Source: Obelidium mucronatum (Eukaryota; Chytridiomycota; Chytridiomycetes; Chytridiales; Chytriomycetaceae). Taken from it: a DNA stretch of 64,000 nucleotides. A program made the position numbers and the translations under genes. Below, piece by piece: positions 30,505 to 41,016 of the stretch. The DNA lies in assembly GCA_025765595.1 (NCBI GenBank), contig JAIVFH010000100.1:54920-118919 (forward strand), given 5' to 3'. Below the pieces are notes generated by a model. That model was not told the origin of the DNA and did no database searches. It worked only from the letters and a program-made list of their open reading frames with translations. Every line of letters begins with the position of its first letter. The stretch's first letter is position 1.

Positions 30505-33081
30505 TCAGACAACATGGCGCAATGCCATCTTGACAACGCGAAATGAAACCTCTTTCCCAATTTTATCGATTTTACCCTGATTCTTCAACACTCCCTTAAA
30601 GGGCATGCTTCGTCCTCCAGACACATATCCATCCACCTGTCTGGGCAAAGGAACAATGAAAATTACAAGCCCAATATCTGGTGGGATTTGAGCTTTCTTG
30701 ATCATGGAATTGAAAGTTTTCACACTTTTTGGATGTCCAGACTCAGACTTTGACAACTGGAAAGCATGAACTGCATTGGTTGCAGAATCATACTTAAAAA
30801 AGTCAACAAACGGATAGTTTGTATCATTCATCCAAAAGAGCGTTCCTGGTGAATTTATCATTTGCTGGTAGGTGGGGCTTTTGAGTTTTTCGACTTTCTT
30901 GACATTCATTGAGAAACTGTTCCATGTTGGCTTCCAATTTTTTCCATCGGGATTGATTGAGAATTTCGATACAGCCACTTCCCATCCCGAGAACTTCCCA
31001 CGGTTATTTTTGGTGCCAGCGTTCTTCGCGAAAAATGATTCAAGAACAGTGGAAATCGATCCTTTGATGGCAGGACTTATTGAAGGCGACCCAGGGGTCT
31101 CATTGTATTGAACAAGCATGTGTTTCATGTCCGATAAATTGGTGTCATACAGAAGCTCCCCTAGTTTCCCAGAGATTTGGCTGCTTGCCGCCATGAGATT
31201 GAAGTCATCAAATTCAATACCTGTAGGCAAAATGCGAAGAATATGATGGCTGATTGAAAGACCTCCGGCGGACCCATTCTCAGCAACATTCCAGGCCTTG
31301 AGCAGCAGTTCAGATGTCAAGTTGCTAAGAGCTGATTGATAATTTTTCATCTCAACGGTCAGAGAATCAGCGATTGTTGGTAATACTGCACGGTGGAAGG
31401 GACCAAGTGTTCTGATACGAGTACGCACAGAATCAGGCTGAAGCAAAGCTTTTGATAAAGAGGAGGCATTGAATCCCTGCTCAAGTACAGCGGCCATGAA
31501 TAGAAGCTCCTTTTCGCTTGCACATTCCATGTACCTCAAAGCTGCGTTTGTCTTGGAAAACTCCTTGTACCTTGATCGCAATGGCGATACTGTAGCCCAC
31601 ACTCTACTGGCTGTAAGCCCGCAGATCTGAATTTCGTCCTTCGAAACGCACGGTTCATACAGGAGTAATGTTGACTTCGAATCCAATGGCCCCAACGCTG
31701 GTAAATTGTTTGTTGAATCAATAACGTAATGCCGTTTGTCGTTCTTGAAAAATAAATCAGTCTGATGGCCTCGCTCCAGTCGGGCAATAACATGAATCTG
31801 ATCAAAAAACTCGTTCAATCCAGGAGGCCGCAGGTCTTGACGAGTCCACCAAATAAGAATCATGAGCTGCATATACGATTTGCCGATTCCGGCGTTTCCG
31901 ATAACAACGATGCGGCTTGCAAGACAACGGACCATTGCTTTCATTATGGCAACGTTGAACAGGCGAACGAAAACGATGTGGCTTCCAATCATCGTGGAAT
32001 TGGGCAAAGATTGCGGAAGACAAACAACCTGAACCTTTGTTGTTGGATCTGTATAAATCGTAATACAACCAATGCGAGGCTCGGTAATTGGAAGTTCATG
32101 AATGCTCTGAGCTTTGACAATGCGATTACTTAGAAGCGATTTAAAGAACTTGGTTTCTGCCAAAAAAAAAATGTCAGAAAAAACAGTTTCGAGGCGTTGG
32201 AATGAAAATACATAGTACTTGATAGATTCAAGGTTGTCGTTGTTGCGAACTGCTTCCAAGAATGAGGAGTGAACAACATGGATGGCCTCTTGGGGATATT
32301 TGATGAAAGTTCTTTGTCAATGGAATCAACACAAATGAAAACAGTTTGGCCGCTTTCTTCAAAGTATTCACTTGGGAGATTCCAAAGTCCCGACCATATG
32401 GAAATACAAGAGTTGGGATCGTTGCTGTCAGTTCTGAATTTGATAAAAGTACTGCCCGCCTTAATTGACAGCTCAACTTGAACCTTCTCTTGAAGCTCGC
32501 ACAAACGAGTCATGTGCGTGATATTGATTTCACTCCTTCGATTGTTGTAGCTGACGTTAATGGCTTTTATGGCTTTTGATGACAATTTTTGTTTCTTGAT
32601 TGGGATATCTGGGGACTTTGCGATAGGTCTCTTGGCGCTCGTGGCAGTACGTACTTTCATCAGTTCTTCGTCATCACTATCCGCGAATCTAACATGTGCT
32701 CCGATGAAAGACGAATAGCTATTAACACTTTTGCCTTCTATTCCTGATGAAATCCGCTGAAGTCCTTGATTAGAAACAAAGGCGGTGATGATAAAAGAGG
32801 CGTTTACCTCTTTGACGAGTTTTTTAGGCCGGTTGATTCTGAAAGGCTTTGTTTCAGTTGACAGTTGCAATAAAACGGCATGCATACCTTTCAAATGCGG
32901 TATCGCCATCAACTATCGATGGAGCTCTTGGGGCAGGCTGAGCAGGCTGTGGTACAGCGGTGGACATCGGGTGAGATTGGCTAAGTTGCGTTACGCTTCA
33001 AACCTTCGCTCCAGTCTCTCTGGTTATCTTCTTCGGTACGTCGGAGGCCCTCTTGGCAGCGCCGATGACTGTTGAGGACAT
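30505..33081 (-). CDS. Crinkler/RHS-like P-loop NTPase with C-terminal nuclease-like region
   Basis: CDS joins 33081..33004, 32946..32888, 32838..32219 and 32156..30505 (2409 nt, 802 aa). The 62-nt intron 32157..32218 reconciles two frames that otherwise look like a frameshift. A short N-terminus and a region of uncertain fold (WSGLWNLPSEYFEESGQ) lead to a P-loop GNAGIGKSYMQLMILIWW (~residue 338) and the family hallmark ATVSPLRSRYKEF...RYMECASEKEL. Near the C-terminus PFVDFF...FQLSKSESGHPKSVKTF resembles the restriction-endonuclease-like part of CR proteins, with Q-x-S where a catalytic site is expected. Family members occur in oomycetes and chytrids, some as effectors. No secretion signal is visible here, so an intracellular role is as likely. 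Confidence 0.75.
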
Positions 33082-33386
33082 GGTGGATTGATTGTATTTA
33101 TTTTAACCAGGATTAATTAACACCTTGTGAATGATGCATAAAAAACTCAGAGTGCAGCATAAACCAGACGCAAGTGTAATAATACAACTGACAGCACTTG
33201 TTTCACTCCATATTCCACAGGTTGATTATCCACCACCACCACCACCACCACCACCACCACCACCACCACCACTGACAGAGCTATTTTGGTTATTCCCGCT
33301 TTTGTTAGCCAAACATTTTGAAAACTGCCTTAAAACCAAAGCGTATGTTGATGATAGAACCTGAGGCCAACTCGCCCCCTTGTTGC
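33082..33386. other. Spacer with (CCA)n microsatellite
   Basis: 305 nt between the Crinkler-like start and the stop of the next minus-strand gene. A CCA/ACC run occupies about 33228-33273. No coding exon assigned; the short plus-strand frame through the run (poly-Pro) is a repeat translation. Confidence 0.5.
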
Positions 33387-33936
33387 TCACTTATGAAAAA
33401 TCCAAACCGTCAACGAAAACACAAAAGCGATACCACCTAAAATGGAGAACATAATGTAAACCTCTTTCAAGACCTTGCCTTCAGTTGTTGAATACTCGAA
33501 GTTGGAGGGGACAGCAAGTCGTGAGCCACCAGAAACAACGGTGAACGTCATGAAAGTCCACGCCGTATCATTGATGCATGTTCCTAATGGATATGAAACG
33601 ATAGATCGTTGCTCTGTACACGCGGTGTCATTGTCGAAATATCGGGTGCCACCAGGAGCCCTTATCGTCGTAAATTGCAACACTCAACACAGAGGTTCCA
33701 GAAACCAGTCGCTCTTGGACTTAAGCAAGTGCAATTGCGACTGAAGAAGTGAATATCGACTCCTTAGATGAATCACAGTCGAATCCAGAGCATTTCCCAA
33801 CACAGCTTGAGTTTGAGAGTTCAGTCCAAACGTTTCCGCTTGCATGTTGTTGTGCGCAGGGATGAATGAGGTATCGAGCTAGTGGCTTTGAGGTATATGT
33901 TTGGCAAGGAGGGGAGGGAGATAGATTCATTTTCAT
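33387..33936 (-). CDS. Small Cys-containing single-pass membrane protein, unrecognised
   Basis: Two open pieces belong together. 33936..33777 encodes a Cys-bearing, probably extracellular stretch (CQTYTSKPLARYLIHPC, CVGKCSGF). 33682..33387 continues with further Cys and an N-glycosylation site (CINDTAW), then ends in one hydrophobic segment and WIFHK. The join at 33683..33776 (94 nt, GT...GAG) is the only phase-compatible intron I found (total 456 nt, 151 aa), but its donor removes a Cys and the fit is not compelling. No signal peptide is visible, so a first exon upstream may be missing. Topology suggests type I membrane; function unknown. Confidence 0.45.
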
Positions 33937-34036
33937 CTTCCTTGTGCAAGACTAGTTGTCTTGCTGGAATCTTAAGATTAATATAAACTTACAGAAAACT
34001 GATATATAGTTGTTGTATTATAATAAAAGAAAATGC

Positions 34037-35453
34037 TCAACGCCTGTCGGTGCCTCGTCCACTTTCTCGGTCGTAATCACGTCGTCTCTCATCGTCATAT
34101 CGCCTGTCTCCTCCATAACTGGGACGATCCATCCTTCTGTTATATGGCGAAGGAGAACCTGATTATGAGAGTAAGTACGAATTCTAAGTCATACAACAAA
34201 ACCTAAACTTACGTCTTCTATATGGACCATCATCGCGATGACTGGCTACGGGACGATTAGGAGGAGATCGAGATCGGCCTCTTCTGTGGTCAAAATAGCC
34301 GTCTCTTCCGCCAAGTTCAAAACCACCACCACGACCACGACCGTTTCCATCATAGTCTCTAGAATCGCGACGTCTGGTGTCATAATCATCCCGGTATCGA
34401 TCCCCTCGTACCTGTCCGCCTCTTGGGGGTTCGTCGCCATAGTCCAAGTCGTCACTTCCAGCACGTCGCATCCTGCCTCCATCACTTCCCCCATCTCTAT
34501 TATACCCAGGAGACCGTGACCGAGATTGTCTTTGTGGTGGCGGAGGTGGCTGGCTCTTCCCAACTACAGGAATTGCCTTCAATTTGACTTCCAAATCTCG
34601 CATGACAGGAACAGGAATTCTAGGCAGGATTGTCCCCAACCACTTTGATTCCGTGAGTAAATCGCGACAGACTTTACCGATTGTAACTACGCGGGGACGA
34701 ACACCTCCTTCGATTCGAATCTGAGCCAAGTTTTTTAGAAATCGAAGTTAATGGCTCAGCTCCGTGACTCTCACCTCTTCATCGTCCTCCAAATAATCAC
34801 CAAACCAGTCCCATAACTGCCCATAATCGCAAACATAGCGCAAATAAAGAAAGCCAATTGCTCGTATGTGAGGAGAATCGGGGTTGTCAATCAGTCCTTC
34901 AATCTGTTTGATGGTAAGTTTGAGAGTCCAGAGTTTGTAGAGGAGACAAAATGCAGTGGAGGCATGTGTACCCTTCAAGAATGGTTCTGTGGTATGAGAG
35001 ATTTAGTATATATGTTTGGTTGGAAGGATAGTTTGGATTGATAGAGTTTAGAAGGGGAGCTTTACACTGTAGCAGCAATAAAATAGTATTTCACAGAGAG
35101 GTTTTACACGCTTTACATACTAACCGAGGGAAGTGACTGAAATTAAGGTTAGAAACATGTCAAATGCCACCAACAAACACTTACCGTTGTTGTAAATTTC
35201 ATCGACTACTTCGTGGTACGTCTTCTTATCGTACAAAGACTTGAAATAAGGAGATGAAATAACTGTGGGTAAAGTTAGACCTACGTCTCGACTGCGGATG
35301 GACAAAGTTGGGGTCTTAACTGTTTTGGTACAAGATCTGGTTCAGATTCATTGTCGTCTCGTTTCCAGTCGTTTCTGCAAAAAATCAGCCTTGAGTCAGT
35401 TCCAAATCAGTTGCTCCTCTGCTGTGTGTTGGTCTTACTGAGTTTGGCCGACA
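34037..35453 (-). CDS. Pre-mRNA-splicing factor 38B (PRPF38B)
   Basis: CDS in seven exons: 35453..35438, 35374..35321, 35262..35185, 35136..35125, 34986..34775, 34720..34213, 34158..34037 (1002 nt, 333 aa). The spliceosomal PRP38 domain is complete: MNLNQILYQNIISSPYFKSL, YHEVVDEIYNN, THASTAFCLLYKLWTLKLT, SPHIRAIGFLYLRYV, LWDWFGDYLEDDEE, LGTILPRIPVPV. An Arg/Ser/Asp-rich tail follows (SRSRSPGYNRDGG, RRDYDRESGR), as in the B form. The fourth exon is only 12 nt (VTSL region), and the first 16 nt. PRP38 proteins join the tri-snRNP at spliceosome activation. The divergent small-GTPase start lies only 34 nt upstream. Confidence 0.96.
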
Positions 35454-35487
35454 TCTTTGGTTTTCTTTTCGATTGAAAATAAAATCG
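35454..35487. promoter_or_regulatory. 34-nt gap between divergent starts
   Basis: The ATG of PRPF38B (35453, minus) and the ATG of the small GTPase (35488, plus) are 34 nt apart, so their promoters and 5' untranslated regions must overlap with each other or with the opposite coding exon. Confidence 0.6.
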
Positions 35488-36293
35488 ATGGTTGCTTCAT
35501 CTGTCCAAACTCTTTCTGCCAATTCCCCGCCCGCTTCACTTGACTGCAAAAAAGCTATCGTGGTCGGATCGACTGCGTGTGGAAAAACAGCTCTGGTCAA
35601 CAGGTATTCTTGAGCTGTTTGTAGACGCGTTTCCAAAAAGTTCTCTCAGAGCCTTTGCAATTCTTTCGTTAGAGCCGCGCTTAATTCGTTCTCAAAAATA
35701 TATCAGCAAACTTATGGTGCTGATTTAGTGGTGAAGACTTCATCGGACGGGTCGGTATCTTGTTCTATTCATCCACAAAACCTAACCAGCCCACACTGAC
35801 AACAGTAAAAAAGGATCACTCAAAATATGGTGTACAGGAGGTCATGAGCGTTACAGAGCGCTGCTTGAGCAGTTTTATCAGAATGTCCATGTGGCGATTC
35901 TTTGTTTTGACATGTTGGTAAGCGCCACAGTAAAAAAACATGATATGCGATCAATAACATCACTTAAATTTGCTATGCAATCGAACAGAGTCAGGCCTCT
36001 TTTGCCGAGCTTCCGTTCTGGTATAACGAAATCAAGAGAACCGCCCCAGACGCGACAATTATTCTGGTTGGGCTCAAGGTTTGTATAAACTTACAATGTG
36101 AATTGCAAGATTCTTATTAAATAACGTGATGTTGCAGTCGGACGAAGCGGACAGCGTCGTAATTAAACAGCAAGATGCTATCAGACAAGCCCTAGACTGG
36201 AATATCGAATTCAGACCCGTTTCAGCAAAGGCGGGAACAGGTGTTCACGAATTATTTGAATACGTGATGGATTTGGTTCATAAAAAGCGTTGA
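35488..36293 (+). CDS. Divergent Ras/Rab-like small GTPase
   Basis: CDS joins 35488..35603, 35673..35750, 35806..35917, 35989..36078 and 36138..36293 (552 nt, 183 aa). The G1 P-loop is VVGSTACGKTALVNR. A switch I-like stretch YGADLVVK follows. G3 reads WCTGGHERY, where the family has DTAGQE, so the Mg-binding Asp is Cys. G4 reads VGLKSD, where NKxD is expected, so Asn is Leu. G5 VSAKAGTG is normal. There is no C-terminal prenylation Cys (ends KKR). The fold is that of a Rab/Ras GTPase, but nucleotide binding or hydrolysis is likely altered and membrane anchoring by lipid is unlikely. Confidence 0.85.
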
Positions 36294-36353
36294 TGTGTAG
36301 AATAAAACATTTTACTTAAGAGGCGAAAAATGAAAGAGAACTCCTGTTTTTTT

Positions 36354-39300
36354 TTACAAGTCAAATAAACTGTTTGATTGAGATTCGGATAGGGTGTGCA
36401 TTGAACCCATTGACCTTCGCGCTGACTTTTGTATCTCTTCAGTGCTGTTGTGCAATAAAACACTTGAATAGTATCTTCAAAATAAGATGAATAGCATTTA
36501 GTCAGTTAAATATATTTTGAAAATCAACTCATTCAACAGGTACTTACCTAGAAATCAACTGACTAATTGCCAACTTCTTTGGCCCAAACTCAATGCCTTC
36601 CAATGTCGTGATCAGTTTACTAACCCACTTGCCGACTTTTTCTTCATCATAAACTGCCCGTCGGTACTGAACCGCACCCACAATCTCATCAGCATCTTCC
36701 ACAAGTGTTAGTTTAAACTCGCAACCACTCTGAGCTTCATTCACAGTCCATATCCTTTCCAAATCAACAAATCCCAGACTCCCTGTACCAGATTCTCCCT
36801 GTTTCTGGTGCCCAGCGTCATGAGAATTAAATACTTTCATTCCCAAAAGATCCCTCGTGCTCAACCCTGCATGTCTCCAAGCATGTGTCTCCTTTTCGGT
36901 AAAGTACTGAAACTGAATTGGGAATCCAGTGTCCCCACTAGCATCCGACAATCCAAGCGCCTTTGCGACTTTTGCGAATGGTGTTTCGGCAGTAACGCGG
37001 GAACTTCCCTTCAAGACTTTCTGGACCTGCGCAAGGATGCTATTAAAAGTTGGTTCTTTGGAAGGGCTAAAGTCGAAGGGAACGGGGATGATGTCGGTGA
37101 GTGGGCCGCAGAGGACGCTGCTTGCGTGGCGGATGTTCTCGTGGGTTCCTAGAAGGAATTTTTCTTGGCCTGATATATGTTTGAGCATTACGGCGAATGC
37201 TGTGAGGAGGATTGGTTTTGTGTTTTGAGGGCGGATGTCGTCTTGAGTGGATAATGTGGCTAGTTTGAATGCGATTTTGTCTTCGTCTTCTGAGGAGGAG
37301 ATGGAAGAGGCAGAGTCTGCGCGATGGTGATGCTGGTTGTGGAATTGAGGTTGGGTTTTGCGCTGTTGGCGGGCAGTTGCCTTGATTCCTTGGAGGAATG
37401 AGCGGAGGTTTTGGACAATTGAGGATTCGATTTCGAAAGGAAAGTAGCCCCAGGTTTGATTGTATTCACTGTCCCATTGATCTTTGACGGAATTATTTTC
37501 CAGTGACAGTGGAAGCAGTTTGGTTTCAAAAGAGGGCGGGTTGAGGACATAATTCAAGCGGATGGCCATATCGTCGTTGATATCCAGACTGTTTTGCGCC
37601 GCTTTAAGATTGGCACAACACATGTCATAGTCTCTTTGCTGCTTGAGAATTTTTCTTTCAAGAGCAAACTTGACTTTTGTTTGTTCTTGCATGGACTCTT
37701 TGATGCGGTTTCGACAGTATTCACTGAGTGCCATCACCTTTCTTCTGTCTTTAGAAAGTAGGCCAAGCAGTGATAAATCGTCTTCTGAAAGTGTAGAGAA
37801 CTGATCTAGATTCATATGGCCCAATTTCGCTTGGATTTCTGAAGTGCAGTCGTGTTTGGAAAGCAGCCCAGCAATGGAATGGTCATCCCCGGCTTCAGAG
37901 CCCAAAACAACTTTTATGATCGCCGCTTTGGCGGCTCTACTTATTTCGGAAACCTTGATGACGGGTCTTGGTTACGAATAACCACTTGAAAACTCTTTGC
38001 ATAAACAAATACCTGATTTGTGACCGGATCCACATAGACATCCACTTGCCCATTATTATCCACATCAATTTGTCTCCTCTGGTACCTAAGCGTACTCAAA
38101 CCAATCTCCAACTCCGCTTTGCGTGTCGTCAAGGTCCCAATCTGACCCCTCAAAGATTCACACTCCAACAACAACCCTTTCCTTTGAGCTTCAATCGCAT
38201 CCCGTTCTCGACCTTCCATACTCTCTTGAACAGTTTCAACGCAAATATTCTTCCAGAACGAGCTCGTGTTGTGAGAAGGGGCCGCAAGGCGATACGCGAA
38301 ATCTGTAAAGTTTTCAAACTGCTCTTTTGTTTGATACCCTTCAAATACTCTGGAAACACCCAACGGCGTGTCTTTGCCAAGTGCTTCAAAGTAGAGGTTG
38401 AATATCTCGTTTGTGATAAAGGTGGCGCTTTGGTCGTCCACGATTGCGTTGGAGAAAATAAATCCAATATAAGATTTGGGGCTCTCGAAGGAAGTGTACA
38501 CGTGTGCGTGGAACACTGGGTCCATGTGTTTGCTGGTATGTATTTGTGCGATGATAGAGTGGAGGTGACTGGATACTTGTTTTGGAGTGAGCGGAGATGA
38601 TGTTTGCTGGTGATGGTGGGTTGTATATTTGTCGATTGGGATTGTGGCTGGGGTCGGTGATTGGTCGATGAAGGCTTCCACGTCTGCGTCAATGATTCTC
38701 TCGTTTTTGTAGAATTGGGTGGTGATGACTTTGTAGGTATGGGCGATTTTGTTGATTGCTGTTGAAATTAGATTCAAGTTGATGCTGTTGGCGCTGATTT
38801 GGAAGCATTGAGTTGTGTAGTAGTATTTATGGGACTCCTGGTGCAAATCTGCCATTGATGTTGTGGCCGTTGAAGTAGCCGCGGGTTCGGTGTCAGGATC
38901 ATCTGGGCATACTTTTTCGTAAATGAAAAGTTGATGAGGAGTTGGAGGATAGCGATCGTGTTGTCGCGCTTCCTGCTCTTCATAGAAGCTTCTTTCAGAA
39001 AGAGTTTCTGACTCGGCCTCGCTTTCGGCAGCTTTTTCTTGCTGCTGCTGATAATGCTGCGTTCCAGATTTAAGTTGTATCTCTTCGATTGAAGAAAATG
39101 TCGTGCTAGAAAGGACGAGTGTTTTTGTACGAAATTGAATATTCGGCCAGTGGAAAATCCGAAATGAATATCAATACCTGTCCACATATGACACAATCTT
39201 TTCCCGTTGTTTAAGCAAGGAAGCGGAAGTGGGTCTCAAAACGCTCTCAGAAACGACTTTCTTGGCAACTTTTTTAACAGTCTTTTTTGGTCCCGTCGAC

Positions 39301-39671
39301 GCATTGTTCAGCGACTTCGATGATACATGAACACTAGATGTACTGCCTCTCTGTGATGTTTTCCTGAGTGGGGCCGCAGCAGGGGCAGCCGCAGCCCTTG
39401 GGTCCTTCGAGCCACGAGCTAGATACCCTGTAGATCCTCCCAGACTTGCAGATGACGCGTTTTTCTCGTCTTTGAGTTTAATCAGAGTCCCGGGGGGCTT
39501 GGTGGGGACCGAATATCGTTTTGAACTGGAATTAGCCGGGTAGATGGAGGTTGATGAGTTTGCAACTGTAGAAGATGATCCAAGTGAGGCATTGGAAGCT
39601 TTCTGGAGTGTTGCTTTCCGTTTCTTTGGATCTGACTCGTTAACTGCCTGCGTCGAATGGTTGTAGAACAT
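36354..39671 (-). CDS. NRPS condensation-like protein with inserted coiled coil, degenerate active site
   Basis: CDS joins 39671..39178, 39105..38013, 37953..36548 and 36474..36354 (3114 nt, 1037 aa; introns 72, 59 and 73 nt). The N-terminal ~165 residues are basic and low complexity. The first condensation lobe follows (~190-430: PPTPHQLFIYE, YYYTTQCFQI, KSYIGFIFSNAIVDDQSA). The catalytic HHxxxDG motif reads SNAIVDD, so both His are gone. A coiled coil (~430-520) and a compact helical module (LSEDDLSLLGLLSKDRRKVM) interrupt the domain. The second lobe follows (ILLTAFAVMLKHISGQEKFLLGTHEN, TPFAKVAKALG). No adenylation or carrier domain is present. It probably acts as a non-enzymatic binding protein. 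Confidence 0.72.
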
Positions 39672-39792
39672 GGCAGTGAGGTTCGTCGTTGATGAGATTG
39701 TCACTTCCCAGAACTTGTCAATTCAGAGAAAAAAAGTCAATTTGACACAACTATTACATTCTTTTTTAAAATTATTATGAATGAAAGCTGAA

Positions 39793-40971
39793 TTAGGACT
39801 TGGGAAATGACATTGAGCTCGCTCGCGACTTGAGTCCTTTGGAAACAGTTGCACCGCCTGCACCCATACTGAGACTCGGGGTTCGAAATATTCCCAAGTT
39901 GGTTCTTGAAAATGATTGTTGTTGCTGCTGCTGCTGCTGCTGTGTCATGAAAACGCTCACACTTGACAAAAAGTTTTGCTGAATCGCCCCACTGCCTTTT
40001 CGAACAGAATCTCCACTACTTCCGACTCCCCGAGTATCATTACTTCCACTTTGCAAATAATTTTTGGCCAGCGAAGATGATGTTCTTCGTCCAAAGACTC
40101 CATGAACACTTGGTCGCAAAAGAGCCACACGCATCATTAACAAAGTGAAAAAAGATAGAAATACAAACAAGTCTTGAAGAATAACAGTCAGCGTATATGC
40201 TTCAATCAGTATATCTGGGGGAGGCGAGGATACTGTGGATTGGACAAGACGACTATGGACAAGGAATTGTATTATACAAAAGACCAGTGAGAGAAACGAG
40301 AGAAGAGTTGTAAGCAAGCCGTATCGCGATATAATAGAGTAATGCAAAGGAATATGGACATTATTGTCTTGGTTTTGAAGCAACTGCCGGATATACCCAA
40401 GTGCAAAGAATAGGTCGAGTGTAAGGGCTATGATTCCTGCAAGACAAACGAGAAGAAGAAAGAGGTACTGCTTGAGAACATTCGACGTCAAATCAATAAA
40501 TGTACACGCGATTATAGCCATGCAGATGAACGGAAGTACATAAATAAGTTTCTGCACATTCCTGTACGTTGATAAAGTTACATGCAACTTGAAGATATCC
40601 TTTGCTCTGACCCAAGAATAGGCGGTATAACTCATTTCCATAGAAGCGAGAAATATTGAACCAACTTGGAATGACAGCTGCGAGGTTTCGTTAAGTCCAT
40701 GAAACCATGCGATACACCCAAAAACGCCGGCAACTGAACAATTGAGGACAAAAAGCCAGGAGTTGAGCGGCGTAAAGAACGCTTTCAGAGACAGAGCCTT
40801 TCCCCTGGCTGGAATCTCGACGAAAGCAATAAAGGATACAAGAAAGACGAAGGACGCAGTTGACAGGACGCCCAGCGATGCTTCCGCCCAGAATACGATG
40901 TAGTAGCTTTCCAAAACGCGACCAGAAACAAGAGTAGTGTTATGCGCAGCCGTTGACAACAGATGATCCAT
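39793..40971 (-). CDS. Seven-transmembrane protein, orphan GPCR-like
   Basis: Single exon, 392 aa, first in-context ATG at 40971 (MDHLLSTAAHNTT). The open frame continues upstream but into the divergent gene. Seven hydrophobic helices are visible between about residues 20 and 310: LGVLSTASFVFLVSFIAFV, SWLFVLNCSVAGVFGCIAW, VGSIFLASMEMSYTAY, LIYVLPFICMAIIACTFI, YLFLLLVCLAGIIALTLDLF, LLTTLLSFLSLVFCIIQFLV, LTVILQDLFVFLSFFTLLMM. N-glycosylation sites precede TM1, and a Ser-rich tail with a poly-Gln run ends the protein. The topology fits a receptor with cytosolic tail. No named GPCR class motif (DRY, NPxxY) is seen, so ligand and coupling are unknown. Confidence 0.75.
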   Translation of the reverse strand: MDHLLSTAAHNTTLVSGRVLESYYIVFWAEASLGVLSTASFVFLVSFIAFVEIPARGKALSLKAFFTPLNSWLFVLNCSVAGVFGCIAWFHGLNETSQLSFQVGSIFLASMEMSYTAYSWVRAKDIFKLHVTLSTYRNVQKLIYVLPFICMAIIACTFIDLTSNVLKQYLFLLLVCLAGIIALTLDLFFALGYIRQLLQNQDNNVHIPLHYSIISRYGLLTTLLSFLSLVFCIIQFLVHSRLVQSTVSSPPPDILIEAYTLTVILQDLFVFLSFFTLLMMRVALLRPSVHGVFGRRTSSSLAKNYLQSGSNDTRGVGSSGDSVRKGSGAIQQNFLSSVSVFMTQQQQQQQQQSFSRTNLGIFRTPSLSMGAGGATVSKGLKSRASSMSFPKS

Positions 40972-41016
40972 TTCCGAGGTATTAATATAAAGGGGTATAA
41001 AGGGCAAAGAGGAACA
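40972..41016. promoter_or_regulatory. 45-nt bidirectional promoter gap
   Basis: The 7-TM gene (minus, ATG 40971) and the next plus-strand gene (ATG 41017) start 45 nt apart. Two TATAAAG-type elements lie in the gap, at about 40986-40992 and 40996-41002. Confidence 0.5.

Noticed and set aside
32219..32330. Apparent frameshift in the Crinkler-like gene, with a second frame reading EAIHVVHSSFLEAVRNN
   Set aside because: Intron 32157..32218 joins the original frame to the next exon in phase, so the alternative frame is not needed.
35385..35636. Minus-strand ORF over the small-GTPase first exon
   Set aside because: The opposite strand carries the P-loop exon, and the PRPF38B start exon and intron occupy the overlapping minus-strand part.
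37968..38600. 210-codon plus-strand ORF
   Set aside because: Antisense of the condensation-domain exon, no motifs.
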